Assembly (NCBI GenBank): GCA_937874275.1
Contig: CALNAU010000101.1
Span: 32,565-96,564, forward strand
DNA: 64,000 bases
Direction: 5' to 3'
Source: an uncultured Clostridia bacterium
Lineage (GTDB): Bacteria; Bacillota; Clostridia; Christensenellales; Aristaeellaceae
In this document: positions 26,627 to 35,367 of the stretch, one piece after another
How the letters are laid out: every line of letters begins with the position of its first letter
Position numbering within the stretch: position 1 is the first letter of the stretch
Notes under the pieces: generated by a model
What the model saw: only the letters and a program-made list of their open reading frames with translations
Databases searched by the model: none
Told to the model about the DNA's origin: nothing
Translations under genes and position numbers: made by a program

Positions 26627-26971
26627 ATGAAAATTACCAGCATAACCGTGGGCCTGTCGGTGCAGGACTTGGAGCGCTCTGCCCGCTGGTATCAGGAACT
26701 GTTTGACATCAAGGAGGCCATTTCGCCCGTGGATGGCGTGCTGGAGATGGAGATTGGGCCGGTCTGGCTGCAACTGTACGAGGGCAAGGGCATCGAATCG
26801 GATACGGCGCTGCGCTTTGGCGTGCGCGATATCGAGCGCGCCCACAAGCGGGTGAAAAAGCTGGAGATCCCGGCCGAGGACATCACAGAGGTGCCCGGCG
26901 TCATCCGTTACTTCGACCTGCGCGACCCGGACGGCCATGGCTTGAGCTTCTACGAGATGATAGAAAAGTAA
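26627..26971 (+). CDS. VOC (glyoxalase-like) family protein
   Basis: 114 residues, two beta-alpha-beta-beta-beta halves of the vicinal oxygen chelate fold: SITVGLSVQDLERSARWYQEL at the start and YFDLRDPDGHGLSFYEM at the end. The terminal Glu-like ligand region is present, but the first-half metal His is not obvious, so metal binding is uncertain. ATG follows AAGGAGGGATAGC. It may be a glyoxalase, bleomycin-resistance or dioxygenase relative. It stands alone between a secreted protein gene and a serpin gene. Confidence 0.8.
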   Translation: MKITSITVGLSVQDLERSARWYQELFDIKEAISPVDGVLEMEIGPVWLQLYEGKGIESDTALRFGVRDIERAHKRVKKLEIPAEDITEVPGVIRYFDLRDPDGHGLSFYEMIEK

Positions 26972-26986
26972 GGATTTCGCGCTTTT

Positions 26987-27019
26987 CGCGGCCGATGTGG
27001 AACTTTCCGCATCGGCCGT
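26987..27019 (+). terminator. Hairpin after the VOC gene
   Basis: CGGCCGATG and CATCGGCCG form a strong stem 15 bp past the stop. The tail is only moderately T-rich, so termination is likely but not certain. Confidence 0.5.
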
Positions 27020-27065
27020 TCGTCATAGTAGCATCACCTACCGAACCGTAAGGAGGGGAATGCCC

Positions 27066-28262
27066 ATGAAACGAATCATCCAAGGGCTGGCGCTGACGCT
27101 GGCCGCACTGCTGGGATTGCAGGGCACCGCGCTGGCCTTCACACCCGCCATCGTGCCGCCGCCGCAGGCATGGCGGGAGCGGTATCAATCCTTCAGCCTG
27201 AAGCTAGCGAGCCAATATTTGCAACAGGCCGAACAAGACAACCAGATAGTGTCGCCCATGAGCCTGTATCTGGCACTGGGTATGCTGGCCGAAGGCGCCC
27301 GGGGGCAGACATTGACCGACCTGCAAACGCTGCTGGCGGGCGCCGCGGGCAGCCCGTTTGGGCCCGACATGGCCCAGCTGTGGGATAGTGCGTATTTGGA
27401 CGGAGACATAGCCCGGCTCATCCCGGCCAACTCGTTGTGGATGAACAAAAAATTGCCCCTCAAGGAGGCCTATATTCAGGGCGTCCGCCAGGGGCACCAC
27501 GCCGAGGTGTTCAGCGAGGATTTTGCCGACAGCGCACTGTCCGAGCGCATCAAGGCGTGGGTCAGCCGGAAGACCGAGGGCCTGATTCAACCGGAGCTTC
27601 AGCCCTCGCCCGCGGACATGATGATGCTCATCAACGCGCTATACTTCCAGGACAAGTGGCTCATCCCCTTTGACAAGGCGTACACGCAGGCTGATGTTTT
27701 CCACCTTGCGGATGGCGGGGAAAAGCCCAATGTGCCCTACATGCATCGGCTTGACCGGGACACGGACTATGTCCGGGGCGAAGGCTTTCTGCGGGCGGAC
27801 CTGGCGCTGACGGGCGGCGGCAAAGTCAGCTTGATTTTGCCCGATGAGGGAATCACACCGGCCGAACTGGCGGGCAGCCCGGAGCGTCTGAGTGAGGCGC
27901 TGACCGGCGGTACGCGGGAGCAGGGCAATGTGTCCTGGCAGGTACCGCGGGTGGATATCAAAAACAGCATCAACATGAACGACATGCTGACCGCACTGGG
28001 GCTGGGTAGCCTGTTCAGCGAGGCCGACCTCTCCGGGATTTCGGATGCCGAAGCCACGGTCAGCCAGGTGCGGCAGGATAACCGCATTTTGCTGGATGAA
28101 GTGGAGGTCAAAGCCGCTTCGGTCACGGTGATAGGGGTGGCTATGTCTGCCCCTATGGAGAAGCCCGTGGTGGTAGATATGCACCTTACCCGCCCCTACA
28201 TGATGGCCATCTACGCCCGGGGCGGCGAGCTGGCCTTCATCGCGGCGGTGAATAACCCATAG
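27066..28262 (+). CDS. Secreted serpin (serine protease inhibitor)
   Basis: 398 residues. A signal peptide (KRIIQGLALTLAALLGLQG) is followed by a complete serpin fold: NQIVSPMSLYLALGMLAEGARG (serpin 'SP.S' helix B block), MLINALYFQDKWLIPFD, and the C-terminal RPYMMAIYARGGELAFIAAVNNP. The reactive-centre region is DEVEVKAASVTVIGVAMSAP; its hinge has small residues, as needed for loop insertion, so inhibitory activity is plausible. Bacterial serpins of gut Firmicutes protect against host or competitor proteases. ATG is the second of two, with AAGGAGGGG upstream. Confidence 0.92.
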   Translation: MKRIIQGLALTLAALLGLQGTALAFTPAIVPPPQAWRERYQSFSLKLASQYLQQAEQDNQIVSPMSLYLALGMLAEGARGQTLTDLQTLLAGAAGSPFGPDMAQLWDSAYLDGDIARLIPANSLWMNKKLPLKEAYIQGVRQGHHAEVFSEDFADSALSERIKAWVSRKTEGLIQPELQPSPADMMMLINALYFQDKWLIPFDKAYTQADVFHLADGGEKPNVPYMHRLDRDTDYVRGEGFLRADLALTGGGKVSLILPDEGITPAELAGSPERLSEALTGGTREQGNVSWQVPRVDIKNSINMNDMLTALGLGSLFSEADLSGISDAEATVSQVRQDNRILLDEVEVKAASVTVIGVAMSAPMEKPVVVDMHLTRPYMMAIYARGGELAFIAAVNNP

Positions 28263-28273
28263 CGTCGGAGAGT

Positions 28274-28318
28274 AAACAGCGGGGGATTGCCGGTTTGCTT
28301 GGCATTCCCCCGCTGTTT
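28274..28318. terminator. Bidirectional terminator, serpin / bceB-like
   Basis: AAACAGCGGGGGA pairs with TCCCCCGCTGTTT. A-rich and T-rich flanks on the two sides allow use by both convergent genes. Confidence 0.8.
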
Positions 28319-28330
28319 CATGTCCGGCCA

Positions 28331-30355
28331 TTACGCCTTCACAATTTTGTAGTAGCTGTGCGCTGTCTTCCAATACACCGCGATGTAGAACAGCGCGAAG
28401 CCCAGGTAGGCGGCCAGCGTCACCATCGCCAACAGCTTGGTATTGGTCAGCATCATCAGGTTGAGCACCTTGGATGTGATATTAAAGGCAGCTAGCAGGT
28501 GCAGCCCCGCCATCAGCAGCGGCAGGAAGAACACCATCAGCACCTGACTTTTGATGGAGGCCTTCACCTCCTCCTTGCTCATGCCCACCTGCTGCATAAT
28601 CAGGAAGCGCCCCTTGTCCTCATACCCTTCGCTGACCTGCTTGTAATAGATGAGCAGCACCATGGCCATGATGAACACCAGGCCCAGGAACACCGTTACA
28701 AACAGCATCCCGCCATACAACGCGTTGAAGTCTGTGCGGTCAACGGCGATGTGGTTTGATATGATGCTGTACCCGCCATCGTTGTTCTCACGCATAAGTT
28801 GCGAAGAGCGCTCGCGGATTCCGCGCATCATCTCCTGGGCTGCCTCGGGTGCCAGAAGGCCTGTGTTGAAGGCGAAGTTGATGGACGGATACAGGGGGTT
28901 GGCCAGCCGGATGGCCTCGGGGCGCTGCTGATTGATGGCCTGCACGATGGCATCCTTATCCGCGGGGGATAGCACGAGCAACTGATACTCCATGACCATA
29001 TTGGCCCGGTTGTTCAGCGGTGCGACGGCATCCAGGTATCGGAGGATGCGAATCGTGTGTCCGCCGATGGTGACCGTTTCAGGTAGCCGCTGCTTGGTGG
29101 TAAAGGCCAGGGCTTCCCCGGATGCGAGCGATACCTCCTGCTGCGTGGCCGCCGCATAGTCATCCGCCGAAACCAACTCTACCGTCATGCGTGGGGACAG
29201 GCCATCCCAGCCATCTTCATCCTCATGGAAGCGGATGGCACCGTTATCAAGGGAGGCCCGGAAGGAGACGCTGGGATAGCGCGCCATATCCTGCACCGAG
29301 GCTCCCGCGCGCTGCACCTCCTGGGCAAAAATGGCCTCTATCTTCGCCGCCTGCTCATCTGTGCGCAAGGGGTAGAGGGTCATCATGGCCTCGCGCGGAT
29401 ACCGCTCGCGCAATACATCTTCCCGCCCAGCAAACACGCTGGCTGTTGCTGCCACCATCACCAGCACCATGGTGCTCAGGATACAAATGCTGGCCAGGCC
29501 GGCGGCGTTGCGGTTCATGCGGTGGCGCATGCCGGCCACCACGCTGAAGTGCTTGGGCTGGTAGTAGAAGCGCTGGTTGCGCTGCATCATGCGCAGCACG
29601 CTGATGCTGCCGGCGATGAACAGGGCATAGGTGGCCACAATCACCAGCACCACCGCGATGAAAAACTGGGGCAGCGCTTTGAGCGCCGACTGTGCCCTGA
29701 GCGAGATGCCGTAGCCGCCCAGCAGACACGCGGCACCCACCATGGCCAGCAGCGTGCGGGCGCGGGGCGCCTTTTCGCCCAGGCTCTCGCCGCGCAGCAG
29801 TTCCACCGGCCGGGCCAGGTGCACCTGCCGCAGGGTGTTGAGCAGGGTGAGCAGGTGGATGGCGCCAAACACCATGATGGTGGCGGGGATAAAGCCACTG
29901 GGGATATCCAGCGAACCGATTTGCTCTATGCCCAGCAACTTCAGCATCAGCAGGTACATCAGCCGGCTGAACAGCGCGCCTAGCAGCATGCCCACACCGG
30001 TGGACGCCACGCCCACGAGGATGGTTTCAATGGCCAGCACCCAGCCGATGTGCTTTTTCTCCATGCCCAGGATGTTGAACAGGCCAAACTCCTTGCGCCT
30101 GCGCTTGATGAGAAAGCTGTGGGTGTAGAACAGGAAAACAATCGCAAACAGAATCATGACCCACACGCCGAAATTGAGTGCGCCCTGTATGGTGCGGCCG
30201 CCGTAGGCATTGTGCAGAGATTGGGTGCCCGCCAGCACGCCCATGATGAAGAAGATGGCGACCATGCCGGTACAGCTCAGCGCGTAGGGCAGGTAGCTCT
30301 GGCGGTTGCGGCGGATGTTTTGCAGCGCCAGGTCAGAAAAAAACTTGCCGTTCAC
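28331..30355 (-). CDS. BceB-type ABC transporter permease
   Basis: 674 residues with FtsX-like membrane domains. One helix and a cluster of three at the N-terminus, a large extracellular domain (about 310-520) and a C-terminal helix group match the ten-helix BceB permeases, which work with a BceS kinase to sense and resist cell-wall-active peptides. RRNRQSYLPYALSC at the N-terminus and the KRRRKEFGLFNILGMEKKHIG loop are typical. The ATG overlaps the ATPase stop by 4 bp. It closes the operon with the ATPase gene. Confidence 0.9.
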   Translation of the reverse strand: MNGKFFSDLALQNIRRNRQSYLPYALSCTGMVAIFFIMGVLAGTQSLHNAYGGRTIQGALNFGVWVMILFAIVFLFYTHSFLIKRRRKEFGLFNILGMEKKHIGWVLAIETILVGVASTGVGMLLGALFSRLMYLLMLKLLGIEQIGSLDIPSGFIPATIMVFGAIHLLTLLNTLRQVHLARPVELLRGESLGEKAPRARTLLAMVGAACLLGGYGISLRAQSALKALPQFFIAVVLVIVATYALFIAGSISVLRMMQRNQRFYYQPKHFSVVAGMRHRMNRNAAGLASICILSTMVLVMVAATASVFAGREDVLRERYPREAMMTLYPLRTDEQAAKIEAIFAQEVQRAGASVQDMARYPSVSFRASLDNGAIRFHEDEDGWDGLSPRMTVELVSADDYAAATQQEVSLASGEALAFTTKQRLPETVTIGGHTIRILRYLDAVAPLNNRANMVMEYQLLVLSPADKDAIVQAINQQRPEAIRLANPLYPSINFAFNTGLLAPEAAQEMMRGIRERSSQLMRENNDGGYSIISNHIAVDRTDFNALYGGMLFVTVFLGLVFIMAMVLLIYYKQVSEGYEDKGRFLIMQQVGMSKEEVKASIKSQVLMVFFLPLLMAGLHLLAAFNITSKVLNLMMLTNTKLLAMVTLAAYLGFALFYIAVYWKTAHSYYKIVKA

Positions 30356-31119
30356 TGCGCGTCGCCTCCCGTCATCAGCGCGGCCTGTGCATCGGCTATC
30401 TGTTGAAACAGCGAGGCGCGGCTCATGTCCCCCCGGTAAATCTGATGGAAGATTTGGCCATCCTTGATAAACAGTATGCGCTTGGCATGGCTGGCGGCTT
30501 TGGTGGAGTGGGTCACCATGAGGATGGTCTGCCCCTGGCGGTTGACCTCCTCAAATATATCCAGCAGCCCATCGGTGGCGCGGGAGTCCAGCGCGCCGGT
30601 CGGCTCGTCGGCCAGCAGCAGGCGTGGGCCGGTGATCAGCGCGCGGGCGATGGCGGCGCGTTGTTTTTCACCGCCGGACACCTCGTAGGGATATTTGGCC
30701 AGCAGTTGCTCAATGCCCAGGCGCTGGGCCAGCGGCTTGATGCGCAGGGCCATTTCGGTGGGGCCAACATGGCCCGACAGCACCAGCGGGAGGTAGATGT
30801 TATCGCGGATGGAGAAGGTGTCCAACAGGTTGAAATCCTGAAAGACAAACCCGAGGTTTTCCCGGCGGAAGGCGGCAAGCTCCTTTTCCGGGATATCCCC
30901 CATGGGCTTGCCATCCAATAGCACTTCGCCCGAGGTGGGTTGATCCAGGGCTGCCAGGATGTTCAGCAGCGTGGACTTGCCGGAACCGGACTCGCCCATG
31001 ATGGCGACGTATTCGCCCTCCTCGACGGAAAAGTTGATATCGCGCAATGCCTCCACCCGGTTGCCGCCAAAGCGTGTGATGTATACCTTCCTGATGTTGT
31101 TGACGTCCAATATGGCCAT
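30352..31119 (-). CDS. BceA-type ABC transporter ATPase
   Basis: 255 residues. Walker A GESGSGKST, Q-loop, signature VSGGEKQR, Walker B LLLADEPTGALD and the THSTKAA switch are all present; LNILAALDQPTSGEVLLDGK is typical of the MacB/BceA/LolD type. It pairs with the FtsX-like permease gene, overlapping by 4 bp. A TGACA-N4-TGTCA operator lies in the 116-bp gap between it and the kinase gene. The start is set at MAILDVNN; AAGGAG lies rather far upstream (12 bases). Confidence 0.93.
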   Translation of the reverse strand: MAILDVNNIRKVYITRFGGNRVEALRDINFSVEEGEYVAIMGESGSGKSTLLNILAALDQPTSGEVLLDGKPMGDIPEKELAAFRRENLGFVFQDFNLLDTFSIRDNIYLPLVLSGHVGPTEMALRIKPLAQRLGIEQLLAKYPYEVSGGEKQRAAIARALITGPRLLLADEPTGALDSRATDGLLDIFEEVNRQGQTILMVTHSTKAASHAKRILFIKDGQIFHQIYRGDMSRASLFQQIADAQAALMTGGDAQ

Positions 31120-31212
31120 GTGTTCTGGCGCTCCTTTCCCTTGGATGGGCTCAGCATAGCGCAACGCGGCAGCCCTTGCCTTAGCCCAGCCTTACAAAAG
31201 GGGTGGGTTGGG

Positions 31213-31226
31213 TGACAATTTTGTCA
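31213..31226 (-). promoter_or_regulatory. BceR-like operator upstream of the ABC genes
   Basis: TGACA-ATTT-TGTCA is a perfect inverted repeat with a 4-bp gap. It matches the TnACA-N4-TGTnA form recognised by BceR-type regulators, and it sits upstream of the ATPase gene and next to the matching two-component genes. The distal half (TTGTCA on the minus strand) could also act as a -35 element. Confidence 0.6.
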
Positions 31227-31235
31227 TATTGGCCG

Positions 31236-32252
31236 TTATTCAACATCCGCACCTTCGGGCGGGAAGCGAAGCATGGCCTGTGTGCCCTGCCCGGGCTGTG
31301 CGTCCAACCGCACACCGATGCCCAGCCGACGGCATACCTCGCGGCATAAAAACAGGCCGATGCCGGTGGACTCCCTGTCTACCCGGCCATTGTAGCCGGT
31401 GAAGCCCTGCTCAAATACGCGGGGCAAATCCTGCGGGCTGATGCCGATGCCGGTGTCACTTACCGTCAGGGTGCGCGTATCGGCTGCCCACGCGATGCGC
31501 ACGCCGCCCTTGGCTGTGTATTTGATTGCGTTGCTCAGCAGTTGCTCCAACGCCAGGCTCAGCCACTTCTCGTCGCTGCGCTGCACCGTTCCCTTGGGGA
31601 CGTCGATTTGCAGGCTGAGCCCCTTGGCGACAAACATGGCCGCGAATTTGCGCGCCAAGCGGGCACAGACCTCCTGCAGGTCACAGGGGGCGAACACAAA
31701 GTCGCTGGCCTGGCTGTCCAGGCGCATATAGTGCAGGGCCATCTCGGCGTACTGTTCAATCTTGAACAGCTCGCCGGACAGCTGGCGGGCCATGCGGTTG
31801 TCCTCCTGCGCCAGCAACAGGCGCATGGCGGCAATCGGCGTCTTGATCTGATGGCCCCACAGGGTATAGTAGTCGGTCATTTGGCGGTAGCGCTGGTCAT
31901 CCGATGTGACGCGCCTGCGGTACAGCGCCTCCATGGCGGTGAGCAGACGGCCTGCGGCCTGCTCACCGGGCTCAATAGGCACAGGCAGGTAAGTCAGCGA
32001 TTCGGGCAAGCCCTCTTCCAGATGGAGGATCGCCCGGTATCGGGCGCGCGAGCGTAGATAATCCACCACAAATACCAGCGCCAGCGGAAGCAGGCACAGC
32101 AGCCCGGCATAGGCCGCGGCATGCCAGGCGACGCGGTATGCCCACAGCACCAGCGCGAAAATCAGCGTGCAGCACAGCAGCAGCACCAGCGCCATCGCCC
32201 GGCTGCGCAACCAGAACAGAAAAAGGGGCTTGTCGGTACTTTGCTTGCTCAT
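31236..32252 (-). CDS. BceS-like intramembrane-sensing histidine kinase
   Basis: 338 residues. Two membrane helices (about 19-38 and 44-64) are separated by only a few residues, so there is no extracellular sensor domain, as in BceS kinases that sense through the ABC permease. The phosphoacceptor block is GHQIKTPIAAMRLL (His134); ATP-binding boxes follow (LLSNAIKYTAKGG, DTGIGISPQDLPRVFEQGF, STGIGLFLC). ATG overlaps the response-regulator stop by 4 bp. It should phosphorylate the neighbouring regulator. Confidence 0.93.
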   Translation of the reverse strand: MSKQSTDKPLFLFWLRSRAMALVLLLCCTLIFALVLWAYRVAWHAAAYAGLLCLLPLALVFVVDYLRSRARYRAILHLEEGLPESLTYLPVPIEPGEQAAGRLLTAMEALYRRRVTSDDQRYRQMTDYYTLWGHQIKTPIAAMRLLLAQEDNRMARQLSGELFKIEQYAEMALHYMRLDSQASDFVFAPCDLQEVCARLARKFAAMFVAKGLSLQIDVPKGTVQRSDEKWLSLALEQLLSNAIKYTAKGGVRIAWAADTRTLTVSDTGIGISPQDLPRVFEQGFTGYNGRVDRESTGIGLFLCREVCRRLGIGVRLDAQPGQGTQAMLRFPPEGADVE

Positions 32253-32920
32253 CCCAGCAGATACCCCTCGCCCTTGCGCGTCTGAATGTAGTCTTGCGCG
32301 CCCAGCCCGTCTAACTTGCGCCGCAGGCGCGCCACATTGACGGTGAGGGTGTTCTCATCAATGTAGCTGTCGGTTTCCCACAGGCGGGTCATCAACAGCT
32401 CGCGAGAGACCACCTGCCCGCGGTGTTCCATCAGGGTTTGCAGGATGCGGTTTTCATTGCGGGTCAGCGCGGCTTGCTCCCCCGCGTAGTGCGCGGTAGC
32501 CTCGGCCGGGTTGTGCAGCAGGCCCCGGTGCTCGTGCACCGGTGTGGCCGGGGCAAATCCGTAGGCACGGCGCAGAAGCGCCTCTACCTTGGCGGCCAAC
32601 ACGCCCAGGTCAAAGGGTTTGGCAATCAGGTCGTCCGCGCCCATGTTCATCGCGGTGACGGCGGTCAAGTTGTCACCGGCCGAAGTGAGAAACAATATCG
32701 GCACGGTGGATATCCTGCGAATCTCCCGGCACCAGTGAAACCCACCGTAGCGGGGCAGCTTCAAATCCAGCAGCACCATTTGGGGGTCGAAATCAGCAAA
32801 GTCCCGCATCACCTGTTCAAAGTCCGTCACGATGCGGGTCTCATAGCCCCAGCCGCGAAGTGAGTCGGCTACCGCCCCCGCGATGATGGGGTCATCTTCC
32901 ACAATGAGCAGTCTGTACAT
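32249..32920 (-). CDS. OmpR/BceR-type response regulator
   Basis: 223 residues. The receiver domain has the acidic pair VEDD (8-10), phospho-Asp52 in VLLDLKLP and the conserved Lys in DLIAKPFDLGVL. The C-terminal winged helix includes LTRNENRILQTLMEHRGQVVSRELLM and VNVARLRRKLD. It should bind the TGACA-N4-TGTCA site upstream of the ABC genes (inference). The start follows GAAGGAGATATAC; a start five codons upstream is less likely. It lies 11 bp after the FAH-family gene in the same operon. Confidence 0.93.
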   Translation of the reverse strand: MYRLLIVEDDPIIAGAVADSLRGWGYETRIVTDFEQVMRDFADFDPQMVLLDLKLPRYGGFHWCREIRRISTVPILFLTSAGDNLTAVTAMNMGADDLIAKPFDLGVLAAKVEALLRRAYGFAPATPVHEHRGLLHNPAEATAHYAGEQAALTRNENRILQTLMEHRGQVVSRELLMTRLWETDSYIDENTLTVNVARLRRKLDGLGAQDYIQTRKGEGYLLG

Positions 32921-32931
32921 GTATATCTCCT

Positions 32932-33768
32932 TCAAGCGATGGTGTTGCGCAGCGGGGGCAGCCCCTCAATCATCACTTCCATCTCATCCCCCGGTTGCAG
33001 CCAGTGGCGCCGGTCCTCCGGATAGCCCTGGATGACGCCCTCGGGTGTGCCGGTGAGTATCACGTCGCCGGGGGACAGCGTGATGGTCTGGGAGATGTAG
33101 TGGATGAGCTGCGCGCAGCCGAAAATCATGTCGCCGGTGTTGGCCTGCTGGCGGGGCTGGCCGTTGAGCGTCAGCGAGATGGTCAGGTTGTCCGGGTCGA
33201 TGCCGTCCAACGTGCGCATCGCAGGCCCCAGCGGGCAGAAACCGTCGGGCGTCTTGCCCAGCAGCCATTGGCTGGAGCGGAACTGCAGGTCTCTGGCCGA
33301 CAGGTCGTTGGCGCAGGTGATGGCAAACACGTGGTTCAGCGCGTCCCGCTTGGCAATGTGCTTGCCGCTGCGGCCAATGATCAGCGCCAGCTCGGCCTCG
33401 TAATCGCATTGATGGGCTGCCGCAGGCAATTGGATAGCTTCCCCATGCGCGGCCAGCGCGTTGGAAAACTTGGAAAACAGCACCGGCTCCTGCGGCAGCG
33501 GCAGGCCCACCTCCTCCAGGTGGCGGCGGTAGTTGGTGCCCACGCAAATGATTTTGCCGCCGGCGGGTACGGCGGGCAGCCAGTGCGGGGCGCCGATGGG
33601 CGCGCCCGTCAGCGCCCGCTTCACGGTGGCGGCCAATTCATCCCCAAGGTTGATGACCGCCATCAAATCCAGGGCTTGACCATCCCCGCCCAACAGGGGA
33701 TACCAGGCATTGTGCCCCTGTACACACATCCCCGGCTGTCCCTGAAAATCCAGTCTGCCCAGCAGCAT
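32932..33768 (-). CDS. Fumarylacetoacetate hydrolase family protein
   Basis: 278 residues of the FAH fold, which includes hydrolases, decarboxylases and isomerases acting on dicarbonyl acids. The metal-binding elements are seen: YEAELALIIGR (two Glu) and ANDLSARDLQ (Asp). LTGTPEGV near the C-terminus is the conserved active-site strand, and a short N-terminal FAH_N-like part precedes. ATG follows AAAGGAGGCGAT. It is the first gene of a five-gene transcript with a BceRS-BceAB-like module, an unusual partner for which I see no metabolic reason. Confidence 0.9.
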   Translation of the reverse strand: MLLGRLDFQGQPGMCVQGHNAWYPLLGGDGQALDLMAVINLGDELAATVKRALTGAPIGAPHWLPAVPAGGKIICVGTNYRRHLEEVGLPLPQEPVLFSKFSNALAAHGEAIQLPAAAHQCDYEAELALIIGRSGKHIAKRDALNHVFAITCANDLSARDLQFRSSQWLLGKTPDGFCPLGPAMRTLDGIDPDNLTISLTLNGQPRQQANTGDMIFGCAQLIHYISQTITLSPGDVILTGTPEGVIQGYPEDRRHWLQPGDEMEVMIEGLPPLRNTIA

Positions 33769-33871
33769 ATCGCCTCCTTTGGCCCGCGCTGTGTGAAATC
33801 TGCGCGCGGGCGCTTCTTTTGGCCATTTGCGTGTATACTATCACAGAAAGAACGCATTGCAAGGAGGCAAC

Positions 33872-34534
33872 ATGTCCCTGACGCTTGAACAAGTCAAACG
33901 TAACGAGGAGGTTCGCGCCTATATTCAAAAGGCGGACGAATCCTTGATTGTGCTGGGGTATACGGAGCACAGCTTCGCCCACGTCACCAAGACGGCGGTC
34001 ACCGCCGCGCGCATCCTGCGCGAGGTGGGCCGCGATGAACACCAGCAGGAGCTGGCCGCCGTGGCCGGCTACATGCACGACATCGGAAACGTGGTCAACC
34101 GCAACGGCCACGAGCGCTCGGGCGCGCTGATGGCTTTTGACCTGCTGCGGGAGATGGGCGCGCAGCCCGATGAAATCGCCGCCGTCATCACTGCCATCGG
34201 CCACCACGATGAGGGCACAGCCTTCCCGGTCAGCGACATCGCCGCCGCCCTGATTATCGCCGACAAGACCGATGTGCGCCGCAGCCGGGTGAGAAACAAG
34301 GACACCATCACCTTTGACATCCACGATCGCGTCAATTACGCGGTAGAGAAAAACGACCTGGTCATCGATGGAGCGGCGGGCGAAATCGCGCTCAAGCTGG
34401 TGATTGACACGAAGGTCTGCCCCATCTCCGAGTATTTTGAGATTTTCCTCACCCGCATGCTGCTGTGCCGCAAGGCCGCCGAGCGGCTGATGCTGAGGTT
34501 CAGCCTGGAAATCAACGGACAGGTCATGATGTGA
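33872..34534 (+). CDS. HD-domain phosphohydrolase-like protein
   Basis: 220 residues. An HD domain occupies about 35-150: FAHVTKTAVTAARIL (His), AGYMHDIGN (HD pair), AIGHHDEG and ADKTDVRRSRV supply the metal-binding residues expected of this superfamily. The last 70 residues form a beta-rich segment (TITFDIHDRVNYAVEKNDLVI). It is probably a metal-dependent phosphohydrolase; the substrate could be a nucleotide. ATG follows AAGGAGGCAAC. It is divergent from the FAH gene and directly followed by the RlmA-like gene. Confidence 0.85.
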   Translation: MSLTLEQVKRNEEVRAYIQKADESLIVLGYTEHSFAHVTKTAVTAARILREVGRDEHQQELAAVAGYMHDIGNVVNRNGHERSGALMAFDLLREMGAQPDEIAAVITAIGHHDEGTAFPVSDIAAALIIADKTDVRRSRVRNKDTITFDIHDRVNYAVEKNDLVIDGAAGEIALKLVIDTKVCPISEYFEIFLTRMLLCRKAAERLMLRFSLEINGQVMM

Positions 34535-34569
34535 GCAGGCTGGCGGCCATCCGGGGAGCGCAGCCTCTT

Positions 34570-35352
34570 ATGCGCTGCCCGCTGTGCCATCAGGGGATGG
34601 AGACAGCGGGGCAAAGCCTGCGCTGCGCCAGCGGGCACAACTGGGATATGGCCGCGCGCGGGTATGTCAACTTCATCACCAACCGGCGGGGCGGCGCGCC
34701 CTATGACGCCGCCTCCTTCGACCATCGCCGGCGCTTCATGCAGGCAGGGTACTACCGCCATGTAGAGGAGGCGCTGGCACAGGCATTGATTGACGCGCCG
34801 CCCGGCCCGGTGGTGGACGCGGGCTGCGGCGAGGGGTGGTTCTCCGCCCGGTTGTCCGAGGCGGCGGACCGGCAGGTGATGGCGCTGGACTATGCCAAGG
34901 AGGCGGTGCAGCGGGCAGCCGGGCTAAGTAGGGCGGTGTGCTGGCTGGTGGGCGACATCGCCAACCTGCCGCTGAAGGATTACTGCGCCGCGGCGGTGGT
35001 CAACGCCTTCGCGCCGGCCAATTACGCGGAATTTGCCCGTGTGCTGCGCCCGGACGGGCTGTTGGTCAAGGTGATTCCCGGCGTGCGCCACCTGCAGGAA
35101 CTGCGGCTGGCGGCCCGCGGGCAACTGCCTGAAGGGGAATACTCTGCCCAGCCGGTGGCCGAGCACTTTGCCAGGCACTTCGCGGACATGTCCCGCCGCA
35201 CCGTCAGCATGACCCTGCCCCTGACGCAGGAGGCGCTGGACGACCTGCTGCGCATGACACCCCTGATGTTTGGGGTCGATTTGGATGCAATCGATCGCTC
35301 GCTGCTTTCCGCCATCACCGTCGAGGCTGAGGTGCTGGCGGGGCGGGCATAG
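34570..35352 (+). CDS. 23S rRNA (guanine-N1)-methyltransferase RlmA-like
   Basis: 260 residues. An N-terminal zinc finger (Cys3, Cys6, Cys19, His23; CPLCHQGM, then CASGHNWD) and the ARGYVNFI stretch match RlmA enzymes, which methylate N1 of a guanine in 23S rRNA helix 35. The SAM-binding motif VVDAGCGEGWFSARL follows. The chosen ATG has GGGGAGCG 11 bases upstream; a GTG overlapping the stop of the HD gene (34531) is an alternative start with translational coupling. Members differ in target base (G745 or G748), which cannot be decided here. Confidence 0.88.
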   Translation: MRCPLCHQGMETAGQSLRCASGHNWDMAARGYVNFITNRRGGAPYDAASFDHRRRFMQAGYYRHVEEALAQALIDAPPGPVVDAGCGEGWFSARLSEAADRQVMALDYAKEAVQRAAGLSRAVCWLVGDIANLPLKDYCAAAVVNAFAPANYAEFARVLRPDGLLVKVIPGVRHLQELRLAARGQLPEGEYSAQPVAEHFARHFADMSRRTVSMTLPLTQEALDDLLRMTPLMFGVDLDAIDRSLLSAITVEAEVLAGRA

Positions 35353-35367
35353 GAGGGGGATGATGCA

